Shown: positions 16,762-31,374, counted from the first letter of the stretch. The stretch is 64,000 nucleotides of DNA from Thermoleophilia bacterium (GCA_026415615.1 JAOAGT010000001.1:246572-310571), one strand, 5' to 3'. Numbers and translations: made by a program. Notes: generated from the sequence alone by a model not told the origin.

Positions 16762-17478
16762 TCATGGGGTGAGCGGTAAGCTTGGAGTCTCGGCGGTCAA
16801 GTAGCCTATACGCACTTTGCCCCCGCAGAACTGCTGCACCAAATCAGCCAGTTCTTGGCAGGCGATCTCAATCTCTTCCCGGGTGACTGGCGGAAGTCCG
16901 TCCACGTTAAACTCGATGGCAGTGGTTTCGGGAAGAGTTAGGGTATGGTTGGCTTGTCGCCAAGTCCAGCGCCGGGTAAGGACTGTTTTTCCCTCGACAA
17001 AGATCACTTCGCCAGGCAGCGGGTTTTCTACTTCGCTTGAGCCAAAGGCCACAAACTCCTCGTCGCCTTCGGCAAAGCGAAGCTCGATATCGCCCCGGAG
17101 GACGTCGATGGCATGACCCCCAGCTGGCACCAGGTGGCGCAAAGAAATGATATTGCCTATGTCAACCAGAGCATTGATGGAAGGAATTTCCTCACTTCGC
17201 AGAGCCCGCCTGGCCATGGCCTCAACCGAAGATCGAAAGTCTGCTGGGCGGGCTCCAAAGGAGCGGTATGCCTCCCTCCAGCACTTGATGCGGGGTTCTT
17301 CGGCTATTTTGTCAAGGGTAAGGCGGCTTCGCACCGACTCCTCGGCTTCACGAAGTTTCGCCACCAGCTCTGGCGGCGAAGGTCCGTTGGTTACGTCAAA
17401 ACCTAAGACCACTCCCCTTACGTAGCCGGGGAAGCGGGCAAAGATCTCGGGAGATACTCGGTATACAAAGTGACTCAT
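16762..17478 (-). CDS. Stand-alone B3/B4 (Phe-tRNA synthetase beta-like) domain protein
   Basis: 238-residue protein matching the B3/B4 domain of phenylalanyl-tRNA synthetase beta without the rest of the synthetase. Family-like stretches are the WREAYRSFGARPADFRSSVEAMARR region near residues 66-92, the INALVDIGNIISLRHLVPAGGHA block and the C-terminal ETTAIEFNVDGLPPVT. In the synthetase this domain carries the editing site that removes mischarged tyrosine; free-standing versions may act on tRNA or free aminoacyl species, but this is not established. It is divergent from the LarA gene across 137 bases with no clear shared promoter motif. No signal or membrane segment is seen. Confidence 0.8.
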   Translation of the reverse strand: MSHFVYRVSPEIFARFPGYVRGVVLGFDVTNGPSPPELVAKLREAEESVRSRLTLDKIAEEPRIKCWREAYRSFGARPADFRSSVEAMARRALRSEEIPSINALVDIGNIISLRHLVPAGGHAIDVLRGDIELRFAEGDEEFVAFGSSEVENPLPGEVIFVEGKTVLTRRWTWRQANHTLTLPETTAIEFNVDGLPPVTREEIEIACQELADLVQQFCGGKVRIGYLTAETPSLPLTP

Positions 17479-17615
17479 CTTGATTCCTGCTCCCTCAGGT
17501 CCATGGTGTATCTTGCTGGTCTAGGCCGATTCTACAGCAACCGGCCGCTCTGGAGTTGTCCGCAGGGGAGCATTGGGCTAGGCTTTTGAAAAACCTACAA
17601 CGAGAAGGACGGGCT

Positions 17616-18908
17616 ATGCGCATTTCGATTCCCTGGGGTACCAGTACGACCTGGGTAGAGGTAGAAGATTCGCGAGTTGGCGGCGTCGTCGGCGCGGCGG
17701 TCGAGAGGAGCCCTGATTCGGAGGGAACTCTCAGGGCTGCGTTGTGCGAACCCGCTAATGATCTAGGCGGATTTCTCTCGCGTGCGCGCAGCCCCCTTCT
17801 CGTGGTGGTAAATGACGGGACCAGACCTACTCCTTCCGCTGAAGTTCTGCGAGTCATTGAGCCTCAGTTGCAGCAGTGGGTGGTCCGCACCGGTGGGAAG
17901 TTGGCTTTTGTCATCGCCACAGGGACTCATCGGGCGGCCCTTCCGGAGGAGTTAGACCGAATCTTTGGGGCCGAGCTCGCTGCTACTTACAAGGCAAGCA
18001 TTTTCTCCCATGACTCCAAAGATGACGACAACTTGGTCTACCTAGGACGAACTAGCCGGGGTACTGAAGTCTGGGTTAACCGGCTGCTGGCCGAGGCTAA
18101 TAGTGTGATCACAATAAACTCGGTTGAACCACACTACTTTGCTGGTTACACCGGGGGCAGAAAATCCCTGTTTCCCGGGCTTGCTGGTTACAAGACTGTT
18201 TGGGCCAACCACAAGCTTTCTATGGAACCTGGGTCAGAGCTTCTGGTGCTAGAGGGAAACCCGGTACATGAGGATCTGCAGGAGTGTCTCGCCCTGGGCA
18301 TCGCAGGTAAGCAGGTTTACTCCATTCAGCTTGTCCTTGACCGAGATCATCGCATCGGCTATGCAGCTGCAGGGGACATCGAGACTTCGTTTCGCAGGGC
18401 TGTTTTGGTAGCCGAAAAGCAGTTTGTTCTGGACCTAGATCGGGAGTACGAGGTGGTGGTTGCGGTTGCGCCTCATCCGATGGACTGCAATTTCTACCAG
18501 ACAAACAAAGCTATCCAAAGCGGTGCCTTGGCTGTCAAGCAAGGAGGAGTGCTCATTGTAGTGTCAGAGTGTCCGTTTGGTTTAGGAGAGAACCAGACTC
18601 TGTTTGACATGTTGGCTGCTGCTTCCTCCCCGGCTCAGGCTATCGAGCAAGCCAGGCGACAAGAGTATAAGCTGGGCATGCAACAAGCTGTCCGTATTGC
18701 CAGCATTCTGGAGAAAGCGCAAATTTGGGTGGTAAGCTCGTTGCCGGAGGAGCAGGTAAGGGCAATGTTCATGCGTCCTTTCCGCTCGGTCGGGGAGGCG
18801 ATTGATCAGGCATTTGTTGAGATGGGAGAATCGGCCAAAGTGATCTTCCTTACGGAGGCCAGCATCACGGTTCCTCGCGTACGCAACAAGGCAAACCGTG
18901 ATTCTTGA
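17616..18908 (+). CDS. larA: LarA-family nickel-pincer racemase (DUF2088)
   Basis: 430-residue member of the lactate racemase LarA family, enzymes that racemise or epimerise 2-hydroxy acids with a covalently bound nickel pincer nucleotide. Visible are VVNDGTRPTP in the N-terminal domain, the ATGTHRA histidine, and HYFAGYTGGRKSLFPG, which holds the histidine and the lysine that carries the cofactor. The C-terminal part (EPHYF onward, CPFGLGENQTLFDML) is complete. ATG 17616 follows GAGAAGGAC. The maturation genes larB, larC and larE are not in this window. The family has many substrates, so lactate specificity is not assured. Confidence 0.82.
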   Translation: MRISIPWGTSTTWVEVEDSRVGGVVGAAVERSPDSEGTLRAALCEPANDLGGFLSRARSPLLVVVNDGTRPTPSAEVLRVIEPQLQQWVVRTGGKLAFVIATGTHRAALPEELDRIFGAELAATYKASIFSHDSKDDDNLVYLGRTSRGTEVWVNRLLAEANSVITINSVEPHYFAGYTGGRKSLFPGLAGYKTVWANHKLSMEPGSELLVLEGNPVHEDLQECLALGIAGKQVYSIQLVLDRDHRIGYAAAGDIETSFRRAVLVAEKQFVLDLDREYEVVVAVAPHPMDCNFYQTNKAIQSGALAVKQGGVLIVVSECPFGLGENQTLFDMLAAASSPAQAIEQARRQEYKLGMQQAVRIASILEKAQIWVVSSLPEEQVRAMFMRPFRSVGEAIDQAFVEMGESAKVIFLTEASITVPRVRNKANRDS

Positions 18909-18933
18909 AAGTCCCGCGTGGTTTGGGTAATAT
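18905..18933 (+). promoter_or_regulatory. Sigma-70-type promoter for tRNA/rpmG/secE operon
   Basis: TTGAAA (18905-18910), a 17-base spacer and TAATAT (18928-18933), overlapping the larA stop and 36 bases before tRNA-Tyr. Confidence 0.65.
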
Positions 18934-18968
18934 GCGACTTCGCCTCCGCGCGAGGACACTTAGCGTGT

Positions 18969-19053
<85 letters not shown>

Positions 19054-19077
19054 CTCAAGACTAGTGAGCGGGAGCAG

Positions 19078-19153
<76 letters not shown>

Positions 19154-19159
19154 TCACGG

Positions 19160-19233
19160 GGCGGCGTAGCTCAGTTGGTCAGAGCAGCGGAATCATAATC
19201 CGCGTGTCAGAGGTTCGAATCCTCTCGCCGCTA
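19160..19233 (+). tRNA. tRNA-Met (CAT), elongator type
   Basis: Acceptor GGCGGCG pairs with CGCCGCT (G1-U72 wobble), anticodon loop ATCATAA, T-arm AGAGG-TTCGAAT-CCTCT, discriminator A; CCA is not encoded. The 1-72 pair argues against the initiator. A tRNA-Ile with modified CAU is not fully excluded. Confidence 0.9.
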
Positions 19234-19285
19234 TGACGGTTTGTGTTAGCATGCGAGTTTGGTGACGACTAGGGAACGGTGATTT

Positions 19286-19435
19286 ATGCGGGTACGGGTT
19301 ACAATGGCTTGCCAGGAGTGCAAGCGGCGGAACTACACCACTACCAAGAACAAGCGCAACGATCCTGACCGAATCGAGTTGCGCAAGTACTGCAAGTGGT
19401 GCGGCACCGTCACCGTGCATAAGGAAACCAAGTAA
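19286..19435 (+). CDS. rpmG: Ribosomal protein L33
   Basis: 49-residue large-subunit protein beginning [17 protein letters not shown] and ending TVHKETK. The two CxxC pairs (CQEC and CKWC) mark the zinc-binding form. It lies between tRNA-Met and tRNA-Trp, just before secE, the usual place in actinobacteria and Firmicutes. Confidence 0.95.
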   Translation: MRVRVTMACQECKRRNYTTTKNKRNDPDRIELRKYCKWCGTVTVHKETK

Positions 19436-19462
19436 TCTCTAGTCGAGGACGAGGGCTGGCGC

Positions 19463-19538
19463 AGGGCAGTAGCTCAGCTGGAAGAGCACCGGTCTCCAAA
19501 ACCGGTGGCCGGGGGTTCGAATCCCTCCTGCCCTGCCA
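19463..19538 (+). tRNA. tRNA-Trp (CCA)
   Basis: Acceptor AGGGCAG pairs with CTGCCCT, the anticodon stem-loop CCGGT-CTCCAAA-ACCGG reads CCA, and discriminator G is followed by an encoded CCA. It is followed directly by secE. Confidence 0.95.
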
Positions 19539-19577
19539 CTTTTATTGTTAAGGTGCGGTTGGGGTGGACTGCAAGAA

Positions 19578-19934
19578 ATGGCAAGAACCGTAAGCGAGAA
19601 AACGGAAAGTAGCAGGGGTCGGGCTGCGGCCAACAAGGCCCGTGCCAGAGAGACGGCTGAGAGCAAAGGTATCTTGGCGCGTATGACGCCGCGGGTTCCG
19701 TTTTCTCGCACCACTGCCGGTCCGCGGGGGGCGGTAAGCACCAAGCCGGTGGGGCGCATTCGCACGTTCCTGCGCGAGGTTCGGGTCGAGATGACCAAGG
19801 TTACCTGGCCCTCGCGCAAGGAGCTCCTGCAGGCGACGGCTGTTGTGATCATCGCTGTCGCTATCGCTGGCGTCTATATTGGGGTTTTGGACTTTATTTG
19901 GAACCTGATTGTGAGAGCCGTGGGCCTGGGCTAA
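19578..19934 (+). CDS. secE: Preprotein translocase subunit SecE
   Basis: 118-residue single-span SecE. A basic, low-complexity N-terminal half (residues 1-65) precedes the conserved amphipathic FLREVRVEMTKVTWPSRKEL helix and one membrane helix at about residues 90-112. It clamps SecY (encoded at 44945-46195) in the translocon. ATG 19578 is used; the frame is open back to TTG 19545. The N-terminal extension before the core is longer than in minimal SecE but common in actinobacteria. Confidence 0.93.
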   Translation: MARTVSEKTESSRGRAAANKARARETAESKGILARMTPRVPFSRTTAGPRGAVSTKPVGRIRTFLREVRVEMTKVTWPSRKELLQATAVVIIAVAIAGVYIGVLDFIWNLIVRAVGLG

Positions 19935-19973
19935 CAAGCTCGCCTGTCATCTGGTCGCGGGAACGGTTGTTCG

Positions 19974-20498
19974 ATGGAAGCAAAGTGGTACGTCATTAAC
20001 ACCTACTCCGGGCACGAGAAAAAGACTCGCGCCAACTTGGAGCACCGCATCAAAATGCTGGGGCAGTCCCAGTATTTTGAGGATATTGTGGTGCCAACCG
20101 AGCATGTGGTTGAGACCAAAGGCGGCGAAAAGGTCCATGTAGAGCGACGGATTTTCCCCGGATACATTTTGGTCAAGATGGTCTTGACCGATGAGTCATG
20201 GTCGCTCGTTCGTAACACTCCGGGGGTCACCGGTTTTGTCGGCTCCGAGAATAAGCCCACGCCGCTCACTCCGGCGGAGGTCGATCGGATCCTGCACACT
20301 TCTACAGTCGAGAAGCCTAGAGCCAAGGCCGAGTTTGCAGTGGGCGATCAGGTGCGGGTGGTCAGTGGTCCGCTCACGGACTTCACTGGCGAGGTGGCCG
20401 AGGTCAACGTGGAGCAGGGCAAGCTCAAAGTGATGGTTTCCATTTTTGGCAGAGATACCCCTACAGAACTGGGTTTTGATCAAGTGAAGAAGATTTAG
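19974..20498 (+). CDS. nusG: Transcription elongation/antitermination factor NusG
   Basis: 174-residue NusG. The NGN domain ([14 protein letters not shown] at the start, [21 protein letters not shown]) contacts the RNA polymerase clamp, and the C-terminal KOW domain ([19 protein letters not shown] to the end) contacts Rho or S10. It starts 39 bases after secE and is followed by rplK, the canonical order. Confidence 0.97.
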   Translation: MEAKWYVINTYSGHEKKTRANLEHRIKMLGQSQYFEDIVVPTEHVVETKGGEKVHVERRIFPGYILVKMVLTDESWSLVRNTPGVTGFVGSENKPTPLTPAEVDRILHTSTVEKPRAKAEFAVGDQVRVVSGPLTDFTGEVAEVNVEQGKLKVMVSIFGRDTPTELGFDQVKKI

Positions 20499-20523
20499 CA
20501 ACTCGCGGACACGGAGATCCAAA

Positions 20524-20949
20524 GTGGCAAAGAAGGTCAGGGCAATCGTTAAGTTACAAATAGTGGGAGGCAATGCCACCCCAGCGCCGCCGGTTGGACC
20601 TGCTCTGGGACAGCACGGTGTAAACATCATGGAGTTCTGCAAGGCCTACAACGCAGCCACTCAGGACCGTGCCGGCCAGGTTGTCCCGGTGGAGATCACT
20701 GTTTACGAAGATCGTTCTTTTAGCTTTGTTCTCAAGACCCCTCCTGCCGCGGTTCTCATCCGGCAGGCGGCCGGAATTCCAAAAGGCAGCGGCAATGTGC
20801 GGCGTGAGAAGGTGGGCAAGATCACGAAAGAGCAGTTGCGTCAGATTGCTGAGATCAAGATGCCCGATCTCAACGCCAAAGATATCGAAGGGGCGATGAG
20901 GATACTGGCCGGGACCGCCCGGAGCATGGGAGTCATTGTTGAAGACTAG
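20524..20949 (+). CDS. rplK: Ribosomal protein L11
   Basis: 141 residues from GTG 20524 with a GGAG-type site. The N-terminal domain ([21 protein letters not shown]) and the rRNA-binding C-terminal domain ([25 protein letters not shown]) are intact. L11 forms the GTPase-associated centre with the L10-L12 stalk encoded just downstream. Confidence 0.97.
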   Translation: MAKKVRAIVKLQIVGGNATPAPPVGPALGQHGVNIMEFCKAYNAATQDRAGQVVPVEITVYEDRSFSFVLKTPPAAVLIRQAAGIPKGSGNVRREKVGKITKEQLRQIAEIKMPDLNAKDIEGAMRILAGTARSMGVIVED

Positions 20950-21065
20950 CTGTAGGGCTGGTAGGGCCTGCGGGACCTGTACTTAACGGGTCTACGCATG
21001 CGGTAGATAGCAGGATTTAGTTAGGTGGGAGGGTGAGGAGCCCGCTAACCACAGGAGGCATTGCA

Positions 21066-21779
21066 GTGGCAAAGCGTTCAAGAAGATACATTGAGGCCAA
21101 GAAGGCTATTGAGCCGGGCCGTCTTTACACTCCGTTAGAAGCTGTAAATCTAATCAAGAGCCTGAACACTGCCAACTTTGACGAAACGGTGGAGGTTCAT
21201 ATCAAGCTGGGAGTAAACCCCCGACATGCGGACCAGCAGGTCCGGGGCACCGTCATGTTGCCTCACGGCACTGGGAAAAAGGTCAGGGTGGCAGTTTTTG
21301 CCAAGGGCGAAAAAGCGGCTGAAGCTGAAGCGGCCGGAGCTGACATAGTGGGGGCCGAAGATCTTGCTGCTCAAATTGAAGCAGGCATGCTCGATTTTGA
21401 TGCATGCATTGCCACTCCGGACATGATGGGTGTGGTTGGAAAACTGGGGCGTATTCTGGGTCCGCGGGGTCTTATGCCCAATCCTAAGACCGGCACCGTT
21501 ACCTTTGACGTAGCCAAGGCAGTCGCTGACGCCAAGGGCGGAAAAGTCGAATATAGGACGGATCGCTACGGCGTGGTGCACCTGGGCATCGGGAAGAAGT
21601 CCTTCCCGGCAGAACACCTAGTGGAAAATTACGGCGCAGTGTTGGACGAGATCGTCCGCGCTAAGCCTGCTGCCGCCAAGGGCAAGTACCTACGCTCTAT
21701 AACTTTGGCTAGCACGATGGGGCCAGGCGTGCCCGTTGATACTTCGAAGACCAGAGCGTTGCTTGAGGAGGTTGCCTAG
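21066..21779 (+). CDS. rplA: Ribosomal protein L1
   Basis: 237 residues from GTG 21066, preceded by AGGAGG; the open frame back to 21033 is not family-like. The signature [20 protein letters not shown] is present near residues 126-145. L1 builds the mobile stalk at the E-site and in many bacteria represses its own operon. The 116 bases between rplK and rplA are GC-rich and could hold an L1 target, but no clear motif was recognised. Confidence 0.97.
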   Translation: MAKRSRRYIEAKKAIEPGRLYTPLEAVNLIKSLNTANFDETVEVHIKLGVNPRHADQQVRGTVMLPHGTGKKVRVAVFAKGEKAAEAEAAGADIVGAEDLAAQIEAGMLDFDACIATPDMMGVVGKLGRILGPRGLMPNPKTGTVTFDVAKAVADAKGGKVEYRTDRYGVVHLGIGKKSFPAEHLVENYGAVLDEIVRAKPAAAKGKYLRSITLASTMGPGVPVDTSKTRALLEEVA

Positions 21780-21798
21780 GGTACCTAGGTGGTATAAT
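21772..21798 (+). promoter_or_regulatory. Extended -10 promoter for rplJ-rplL
   Basis: TGGTATAAT (TATAAT at 21793-21798, TG one base upstream) with a weak TTGCCT (21772-21777) at a short 15-base spacing. It overlaps the rplA stop and lies just before the L10 leader. Confidence 0.55.
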
Positions 21799-21801
21799 GC
21801 G

Positions 21802-21989
21802 GCCGCTCGGCCCCGGGGGCCGAGCGGCTAGTCCGGCCAGAGAAAGCTGGTGCCGTGTAGGCGGCAGAAGCGGTCAGGGAGAAGGCGACCCGCCAGCTTA
21901 GGCAGGGCAAAAGCCAAGCACCGATTAGCTTAATAGCTTGGTATTTTGATCGTCTGCCTCTGCTGCCGGAGGTGGGCGATTTTGTTTTT
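21802..21989 (+). ncRNA. L10 ribosomal protein leader with attenuator
   Basis: The 234-base gap before rplJ is structured. A 13-bp near-perfect palindrome (21802-21814 with 21816-21828) opens it, CCAAGC and GCTTGG arms lie around 21914-21941, and an intrinsic terminator (21949-21989) closes it just before the rplJ ribosome site. Location and layout match the autoregulatory L10 leader, where L10(L12)4 binding favours termination. A covariance-model match was not run. Confidence 0.7.
21949..21989 (+). terminator. Attenuator hairpin in front of rplJ
   Basis: A 12-bp stem containing G-U pairs (21949-21960 with 21969-21980) is followed by TTTGTTTTT. It lies 25 bases before the rplJ start, so it must be conditional rather than constitutive. 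Confidence 0.7.
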
Positions 21990-22013
21990 GGGCTTACAAG
22001 GAGGTGAGAACGA

Positions 22014-22538
22014 ATGCCGAAACCAGAGAAGGTGGCGGCGGTCAAAGAAATAGCCCAGGACCTCAGTTCTACCGATGTCTACTACTTTGTCGACTACCGG
22101 GGTCTTACCTTTAAGGAGACAGCGCAGCTGCGGGCTAGGCTGCAAGAAGCTGGCGCCACCCTCAAGGTGGTGAAAAACACCTTGGCCCGTATTGCTGCAG
22201 CAGAAGCTAACGTGGAAGGACTTGAGCGGTTCCTGCAAGGCCCCACAGCGATTGCTTACTGTTACGGCGACCCTGCTCGGGTGGCTAAGGTTCTGCAAGA
22301 CTTTGCCCGCGAGAAGAAGAAGACATCAGTGCGTGGGGCTCGTTTGCAGCACTTGCTGCTCGACCAGACTGGCGTAGAAAGAATTGCCACTCTACCCAGC
22401 CGGGAGCAGCTTGTTGGTCAGGTGGTAGGACTGATTGCTGCCCCGCTCAGGGGACTTGTCACAGTACTTGGCGGTCCTATGCGTGGTTTGGCTGTGGTGC
22501 TGGACCAGATACGAGAACAAAAGGCTCAAGCTGCCTAA
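22014..22538 (+). CDS. rplJ: Ribosomal protein L10
   Basis: 174 residues from ATG 22014 after AAGGAGGTGAG. The N-terminal rRNA-binding domain (KPEKVAAVKEIAQDL, VDYRGLTF, VVKNTLARIA) precedes a C-terminal helix that anchors L7/L12 dimers. It is expressed from the leader directly upstream and probably represses itself through it. Confidence 0.97.
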   Translation: MPKPEKVAAVKEIAQDLSSTDVYYFVDYRGLTFKETAQLRARLQEAGATLKVVKNTLARIAAAEANVEGLERFLQGPTAIAYCYGDPARVAKVLQDFAREKKKTSVRGARLQHLLLDQTGVERIATLPSREQLVGQVVGLIAAPLRGLVTVLGGPMRGLAVVLDQIREQKAQAA

Positions 22539-22609
22539 TGCTTTCGTTGTTAGGAGATTCGGAACAAGCTAAAGGTTTGATAGTTGTTTAGGCGGAAAGG
22601 AGAACGACG

Positions 22610-23002
22610 GTGACGCCGCAGGAACTAATTGAAGAAATCAAGAAGATGACAGTGGTGGAGCTTGCTGAACTGGTCAAGGCTCTCGAGGAGGAATTTGGTG
22701 TAAGCGCTTCGGCGGCGGTGGCTGTGCCGGCTATGGCGGCGGGTGCAGCGGCAGGCGCGGCGGCGCCGGCTGCGGCCGAGGAAGAGGAGCGTACAGAGTT
22801 CGACGTGATCTTGAAGTCTGCTGGTGACAAGAAGATCAACGTGATCAAGGTAGTCCGGGCTCTCACTGGTCTTGGCCTAAAGGAAGCCAAGGACTTAGTG
22901 GACGGCGCTCCGAACCCGGTCAAGCAGGGCGTAAGCAAGCAAGAAGCAGAAGATATAAAGAAGCAGCTTGAAGAGGCTGGGGCCGAAGTCGAGATAAAGT
23001 AG
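22610..23002 (+). CDS. rplL: Ribosomal protein L7/L12
   Basis: 130 residues from GTG 22610 (AAAGGAG upstream). An N-terminal dimerisation helix is joined by an alanine-rich hinge (about residues 36-58) to the conserved C-terminal factor-binding domain with [15 protein letters not shown]. It recruits EF-G and EF-Tu, both encoded downstream. Confidence 0.97.
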   Translation: MTPQELIEEIKKMTVVELAELVKALEEEFGVSASAAVAVPAMAAGAAAGAAAPAAAEEEERTEFDVILKSAGDKKINVIKVVRALTGLGLKEAKDLVDGAPNPVKQGVSKQEAEDIKKQLEEAGAEVEIK

Positions 23003-23021
23003 TTGCAGTCACAGCCAGTCT

Positions 23022-23073
23022 TGACAAGGCTGGCGGGGCCACAGAAGAAAAATTGGCGCCGCCAGCCTTGTCA
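23022..23073 (+). promoter_or_regulatory. Long hairpin between rplL and rpoB
   Basis: A perfect 15-bp inverted repeat (23022-23036 with 23059-23073) with a 22-base loop lies 20 bases after rplL. There is no U-tract, so it is more likely an RNA-processing site or partial attenuator separating stalk-protein from polymerase expression than a full terminator. Confidence 0.55.
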
Positions 23074-23160
23074 TGTTGATGCAAGCGTGTTAGTATGCGC
23101 GGTTGCGCATTCAGCATCATATCTTGTGCAAAACCCCTGGCATGTGAGGAGTGATACCCT

Positions 23161-26100
23161 TTGGGTGAGAGCAAGACTCCTAAACCGCGAAAATCCTTCT
23201 CAAAACTACCACACATTCTTGACGTTCCTAACCTTATCGAGGTTCAGACAAAGTCCTTCGAGTGGTTTAAGACTCAGGGTCTCAGAGAGATCATTGAGGA
23301 CATAAACCCAATCGAGGACTACACCGGTAACTACGCCGTCGTATTCGGCGAGCACGAGTTCCGGGAACCGACGCTGACGCTCAAGGAGTGCCGGGAAAAA
23401 GACCTTACCTACTCGGCTCCCCTGTTCATGAAAGTCAGCTTCGAGAACCGGATAACCGGGGAAATCAAGGAGCAAGAGGTCTTCATGGGCGATGTGCCCA
23501 TGATGACCGAGCAGGGAACCTTCATCATCAACGGGACCGAGCGCGTAGTGGTGACGCAGCTAGTGCGGTCGCCTGGCGCATATGTCATGGCGCCAAAGGA
23601 TCCTACGAAGCAGGTCCTTACCGCCAACTTGATGCCTGCGCGAGGCTCCTGGTTGGAGTTTGAGATCGACAAGCGGGCCACGGTTTCCGTGCGTATTGAC
23701 CGCAAACGCAAGCTTCCAGTCACGGTGTTTTTGCGGGCTCTCGCCAGTATTGATTCCCGGAAAACTGGGGACGACCCGGATTTCCTTTCCCGCGGCACCG
23801 ATGAGGAAATCCTCGCCCTCTTTAATGACAATCCCTTTATCAAGGCCACGCTGGAAAAAGACCCAGTTAAGACAGTAGATGAGGCCTTGGTCGAGCTGTT
23901 TAAGAAGCAGCGTCCCGGCGAACCGCCCACTCTGGAGGGTAGCCGCACGCTTCTGTGGAACATCTGTTTTGATCCCAAGCGCTATGACTTAACGCGAGTT
24001 GGTCGGCACAAGCTCAATAAGCGTCTCGGCCTAAATGTCGACGAGTCTGTTCGCACTCTAACAAAGGCCGACATTGTGGCTCTCATCAGAGAGCTTGTGG
24101 CTGTGCCGCTGGAAATTGACCACGATCACCTGCTCGACGAAGCGGTTGATGTAGCCGAGGTGGCCGCTTCCTTACCATGGGAGGAAGTAGCCAACCGTCT
24201 TGATGAGTACGAGCATTTTGGCAACCGCCGCCTGCGCATGGTCGGCGAACTTGTCCAAGAAGCTTTCCGGGTTGGCTTGTACCGCATGGAGCGCGTGGTC
24301 AGAGAGCGTATGACCACTGAGGATCCGGAGAACATCACTCCGCAGTCTATCATCAACATTCGGCCAGTGGTCGCCGCGCTAAAAGAATTCTTTGGAAGCT
24401 CACAGCTCTCGCAGTTCATGGACCAGACCAACTCCTTGGCTGGGCTCACTCACCGGCGGCGGCTTTCTGCTCTTGGTGCGGGGGGTCTTACGCGCGAACG
24501 GGCTCCCATCGAAGTTCGCGATGTTCACCCCACACACTACGGTCGCATGTGTCCCATCGAGACTCCGGAGGGTCCCAATATTGGACTCATCGGGTCTCTC
24601 ACAACCTACGCTACCGTAAACGAGTATGGCTTTGTGCAAACCCCCTACCGCCGGGTTATCAAGGGCGAGGGCCGCGTCACCAACGAGATTGTGTGGCTTA
24701 CGGCCTACGACGAAGAAAACTACATCATTGCACAGGCCAACACGCCCGTGGATCCCGAGACGGGGATCTTTCTCGAGGAAACGGTTTTGGCGCGTGCTCC
24801 GCGAGGAGAATATGTAAGCGTACGGCGCGAAGACGTCGATTTCATGGACGTCGCCCCTATGCAGATCGTGTCGGTGGCTACTGCTCTTATTCCTTTCCTC
24901 GAGCATAACGATGCCAACCGAGCTTTGATGGGCTCCAACATGCAGCGTCAAGCCGTTCCCCTTCTGCAAACCGAGGCGCCGCTCATCGGCACTGGTCTTG
25001 AATTCAGGGCCGCGGTTGACACAGGTGATGTGCTTCTGGCCAAGAAAGCGGGCGTTGTGCGAGGCGTCTCTGCGGACCGGATTCTGCTTGAGACGGATGA
25101 CGGCGGCTTGGAGACCTACGAGCTAATAAAGTTCGATCGCTCCAACCAGGGCACGTTGATCCACCAGAAGCCGGTGGTCAATGTGGGCGATGTGGTTAAG
25201 CCGGGCGACGTGCTTGCCGATGGAGCCTCTACCAAGAACGGGGAGTTGGCCCTGGGCCGCAACCTCCTCGTAGCCTTTATGAGCTGGGAGGGGTACAACT
25301 TCGAGGATTCCATCGTTATCAGCGAGCGTCTAGTAAAAGAGGACATTCTTACCTCGATTCATATTGAGGAATACGAAGTAGAAGCACGCTCGACCAAACT
25401 TGGCGACGAGGAGATAACAAGAGACATTCCTAACCGGTCTGAAGAGTCGCTTGCGGACCTGGACGAAAACGGTATCGTCCGGATAGGAGCCGAAGTCTCC
25501 TCGGGCGATCTACTGGTTGGGAAGATCACCCCCAAGGGCGAGACCGAGCTTACTGCCGAAGAGAAACTAATCCGGGCTATCTTCAAGGAAAAGGCCCGTG
25601 AGGTGCGTGACACGTCTCTTAAGGTCCCGCACGGGGAAAAGGGCGTGGTGATCGACGTCAAGGAGTTCTCCCGGGACAAGGGCGACGACCTCCCGCCGGG
25701 AGTAAACCGCCTGGTGCGGGTGTACGTGGCCAAGAAGCGCAAGATTGCCGAAGGCGACAAACTGGCTGGTCGCCACGGGAACAAGGGGGTTATCTCCAAG
25801 ATAGTTCCCGAAGAAGACATGCCTTTCCTCGAGGATGGCACGCCGGTGGACATCATCCTCAACCCATTGGGTGTGCCTTCCCGGATGAACATCGGGCAAA
25901 TAATGGAGACGCACCTCGGTTGGGCTGCTCATCACGGCTTTTACCAGATCAAGCGGAACGGCAAGAGCATGGATGGGGATCCGCAGCTTCGTGCCGATCT
26001 CACCCCGGAAGAAGAGCTTGAACTCGTCAAGAAATACTACGAGGTGGTCGACAAGTCTACGGCAGAGGGGCCTGTGCCTATAGCATCGCCAGTGTTCGAC

Positions 26101-26976
26101 GGCGCGACGCCGCTCGAGGTCGACGAAGCTCTGCTGGGGTGGGCGCTTGCTCACGAAGAGGACTTCAAGGATCCGCTCAAGGTCAAGATGTCCATCGGAC
26201 TGGCCAATGACCCGGGGACACGGGTTTCCGGCAAGGTCAAAGTCTACAACGGCCGCACGGGTGAGCCGTACGAGCAGACCGTGACCGTTGGGTACATGTA
26301 CATCCTTAAGCTGCACCATTTGGTGGACGACAAGATCCACGCGCGTTCTACCGGGCCTTACTCGCTTGTTACACAGCAACCCTTGGGAGGAAAGGCCCAG
26401 TTTGGTGGTCAGCGGTTCGGCGAGATGGAGGTATGGGCGCTGGAGGCGTACGGAGCTGCCTACACGCTTCAAGAGATGCTCACTATTAAGTCTGACGATA
26501 CTCAAGGCAGGGTAAAAGCCTACGAGGCCATCGTTAAGGGCGAGAATATTGCTCGGCCGGGCATTCCTGAATCGTTCAAAGTGTTGCTCAAGGAGATGCA
26601 GTCGCTTGCCCTGGATGTTCAGGTGATAAGTGAAGAGGGTGAGCAGATTGAGACGACGGAGGAAGATGACGAACTGCTGCGCGCGGCCGAAGAGCTGGGC
26701 ATCGATCTTTCTGCCCGCTACCGGGTAGAGGATCAGGGGGAGGCTGCAGCGGCCAGCGTTTTAACCGCGAGTCAGGCCCTCGGTGGGCTGGATAGCCGTG
26801 ACTTTGGCGAGCGCATGGACAGGGGAGAGCTTGAGATGGATGGCTCTGCCGATGATGATCTGCTGGAAGATAGGACTGGTGAGTTTGAGGGGGCGCCCGA
26901 CCTGCAAGCTTTTCTCGAAGTGGGCGAGAATCCTGACGATATCGGACTGTCCCCATTTGATGACGACGCGGAATAG
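23161..26976 (+). CDS. rpoB: DNA-directed RNA polymerase subunit beta
   Basis: 1271 residues from TTG 23161, supported by GAGGAG 9 bases upstream. The rifampicin pocket [22 protein letters not shown]...SALG has the wild-type residues D, H and S at the classic resistance positions. Catalytic and switch regions are complete ([49 protein letters not shown]). The C-terminus after about residue 1165 is a long acidic, low-complexity tail ending SPFDDDAE, longer than in most bacteria. rpoC follows after 9 bases. Confidence 0.98.
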   Translation: MGESKTPKPRKSFSKLPHILDVPNLIEVQTKSFEWFKTQGLREIIEDINPIEDYTGNYAVVFGEHEFREPTLTLKECREKDLTYSAPLFMKVSFENRITGEIKEQEVFMGDVPMMTEQGTFIINGTERVVVTQLVRSPGAYVMAPKDPTKQVLTANLMPARGSWLEFEIDKRATVSVRIDRKRKLPVTVFLRALASIDSRKTGDDPDFLSRGTDEEILALFNDNPFIKATLEKDPVKTVDEALVELFKKQRPGEPPTLEGSRTLLWNICFDPKRYDLTRVGRHKLNKRLGLNVDESVRTLTKADIVALIRELVAVPLEIDHDHLLDEAVDVAEVAASLPWEEVANRLDEYEHFGNRRLRMVGELVQEAFRVGLYRMERVVRERMTTEDPENITPQSIINIRPVVAALKEFFGSSQLSQFMDQTNSLAGLTHRRRLSALGAGGLTRERAPIEVRDVHPTHYGRMCPIETPEGPNIGLIGSLTTYATVNEYGFVQTPYRRVIKGEGRVTNEIVWLTAYDEENYIIAQANTPVDPETGIFLEETVLARAPRGEYVSVRREDVDFMDVAPMQIVSVATALIPFLEHNDANRALMGSNMQRQAVPLLQTEAPLIGTGLEFRAAVDTGDVLLAKKAGVVRGVSADRILLETDDGGLETYELIKFDRSNQGTLIHQKPVVNVGDVVKPGDVLADGASTKNGELALGRNLLVAFMSWEGYNFEDSIVISERLVKEDILTSIHIEEYEVEARSTKLGDEEITRDIPNRSEESLADLDENGIVRIGAEVSSGDLLVGKITPKGETELTAEEKLIRAIFKEKAREVRDTSLKVPHGEKGVVIDVKEFSRDKGDDLPPGVNRLVRVYVAKKRKIAEGDKLAGRHGNKGVISKIVPEEDMPFLEDGTPVDIILNPLGVPSRMNIGQIMETHLGWAAHHGFYQIKRNGKSMDGDPQLRADLTPEEELELVKKYYEVVDKSTAEGPVPIASPVFDGATPLEVDEALLGWALAHEEDFKDPLKVKMSIGLANDPGTRVSGKVKVYNGRTGEPYEQTVTVGYMYILKLHHLVDDKIHARSTGPYSLVTQQPLGGKAQFGGQRFGEMEVWALEAYGAAYTLQEMLTIKSDDTQGRVKAYEAIVKGENIARPGIPESFKVLLKEMQSLALDVQVISEEGEQIETTEEDDELLRAAEELGIDLSARYRVEDQGEAAAASVLTASQALGGLDSRDFGERMDRGELEMDGSADDDLLEDRTGEFEGAPDLQAFLEVGENPDDIGLSPFDDDAE

Positions 26977-26985
26977 GAGCTTTCC

Positions 26986-31374
<4,389 letters not shown>

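Noticed and set aside
25567-26505. 312-codon minus-strand open frame
   Set aside because: Antisense shadow of conserved rpoB regions.
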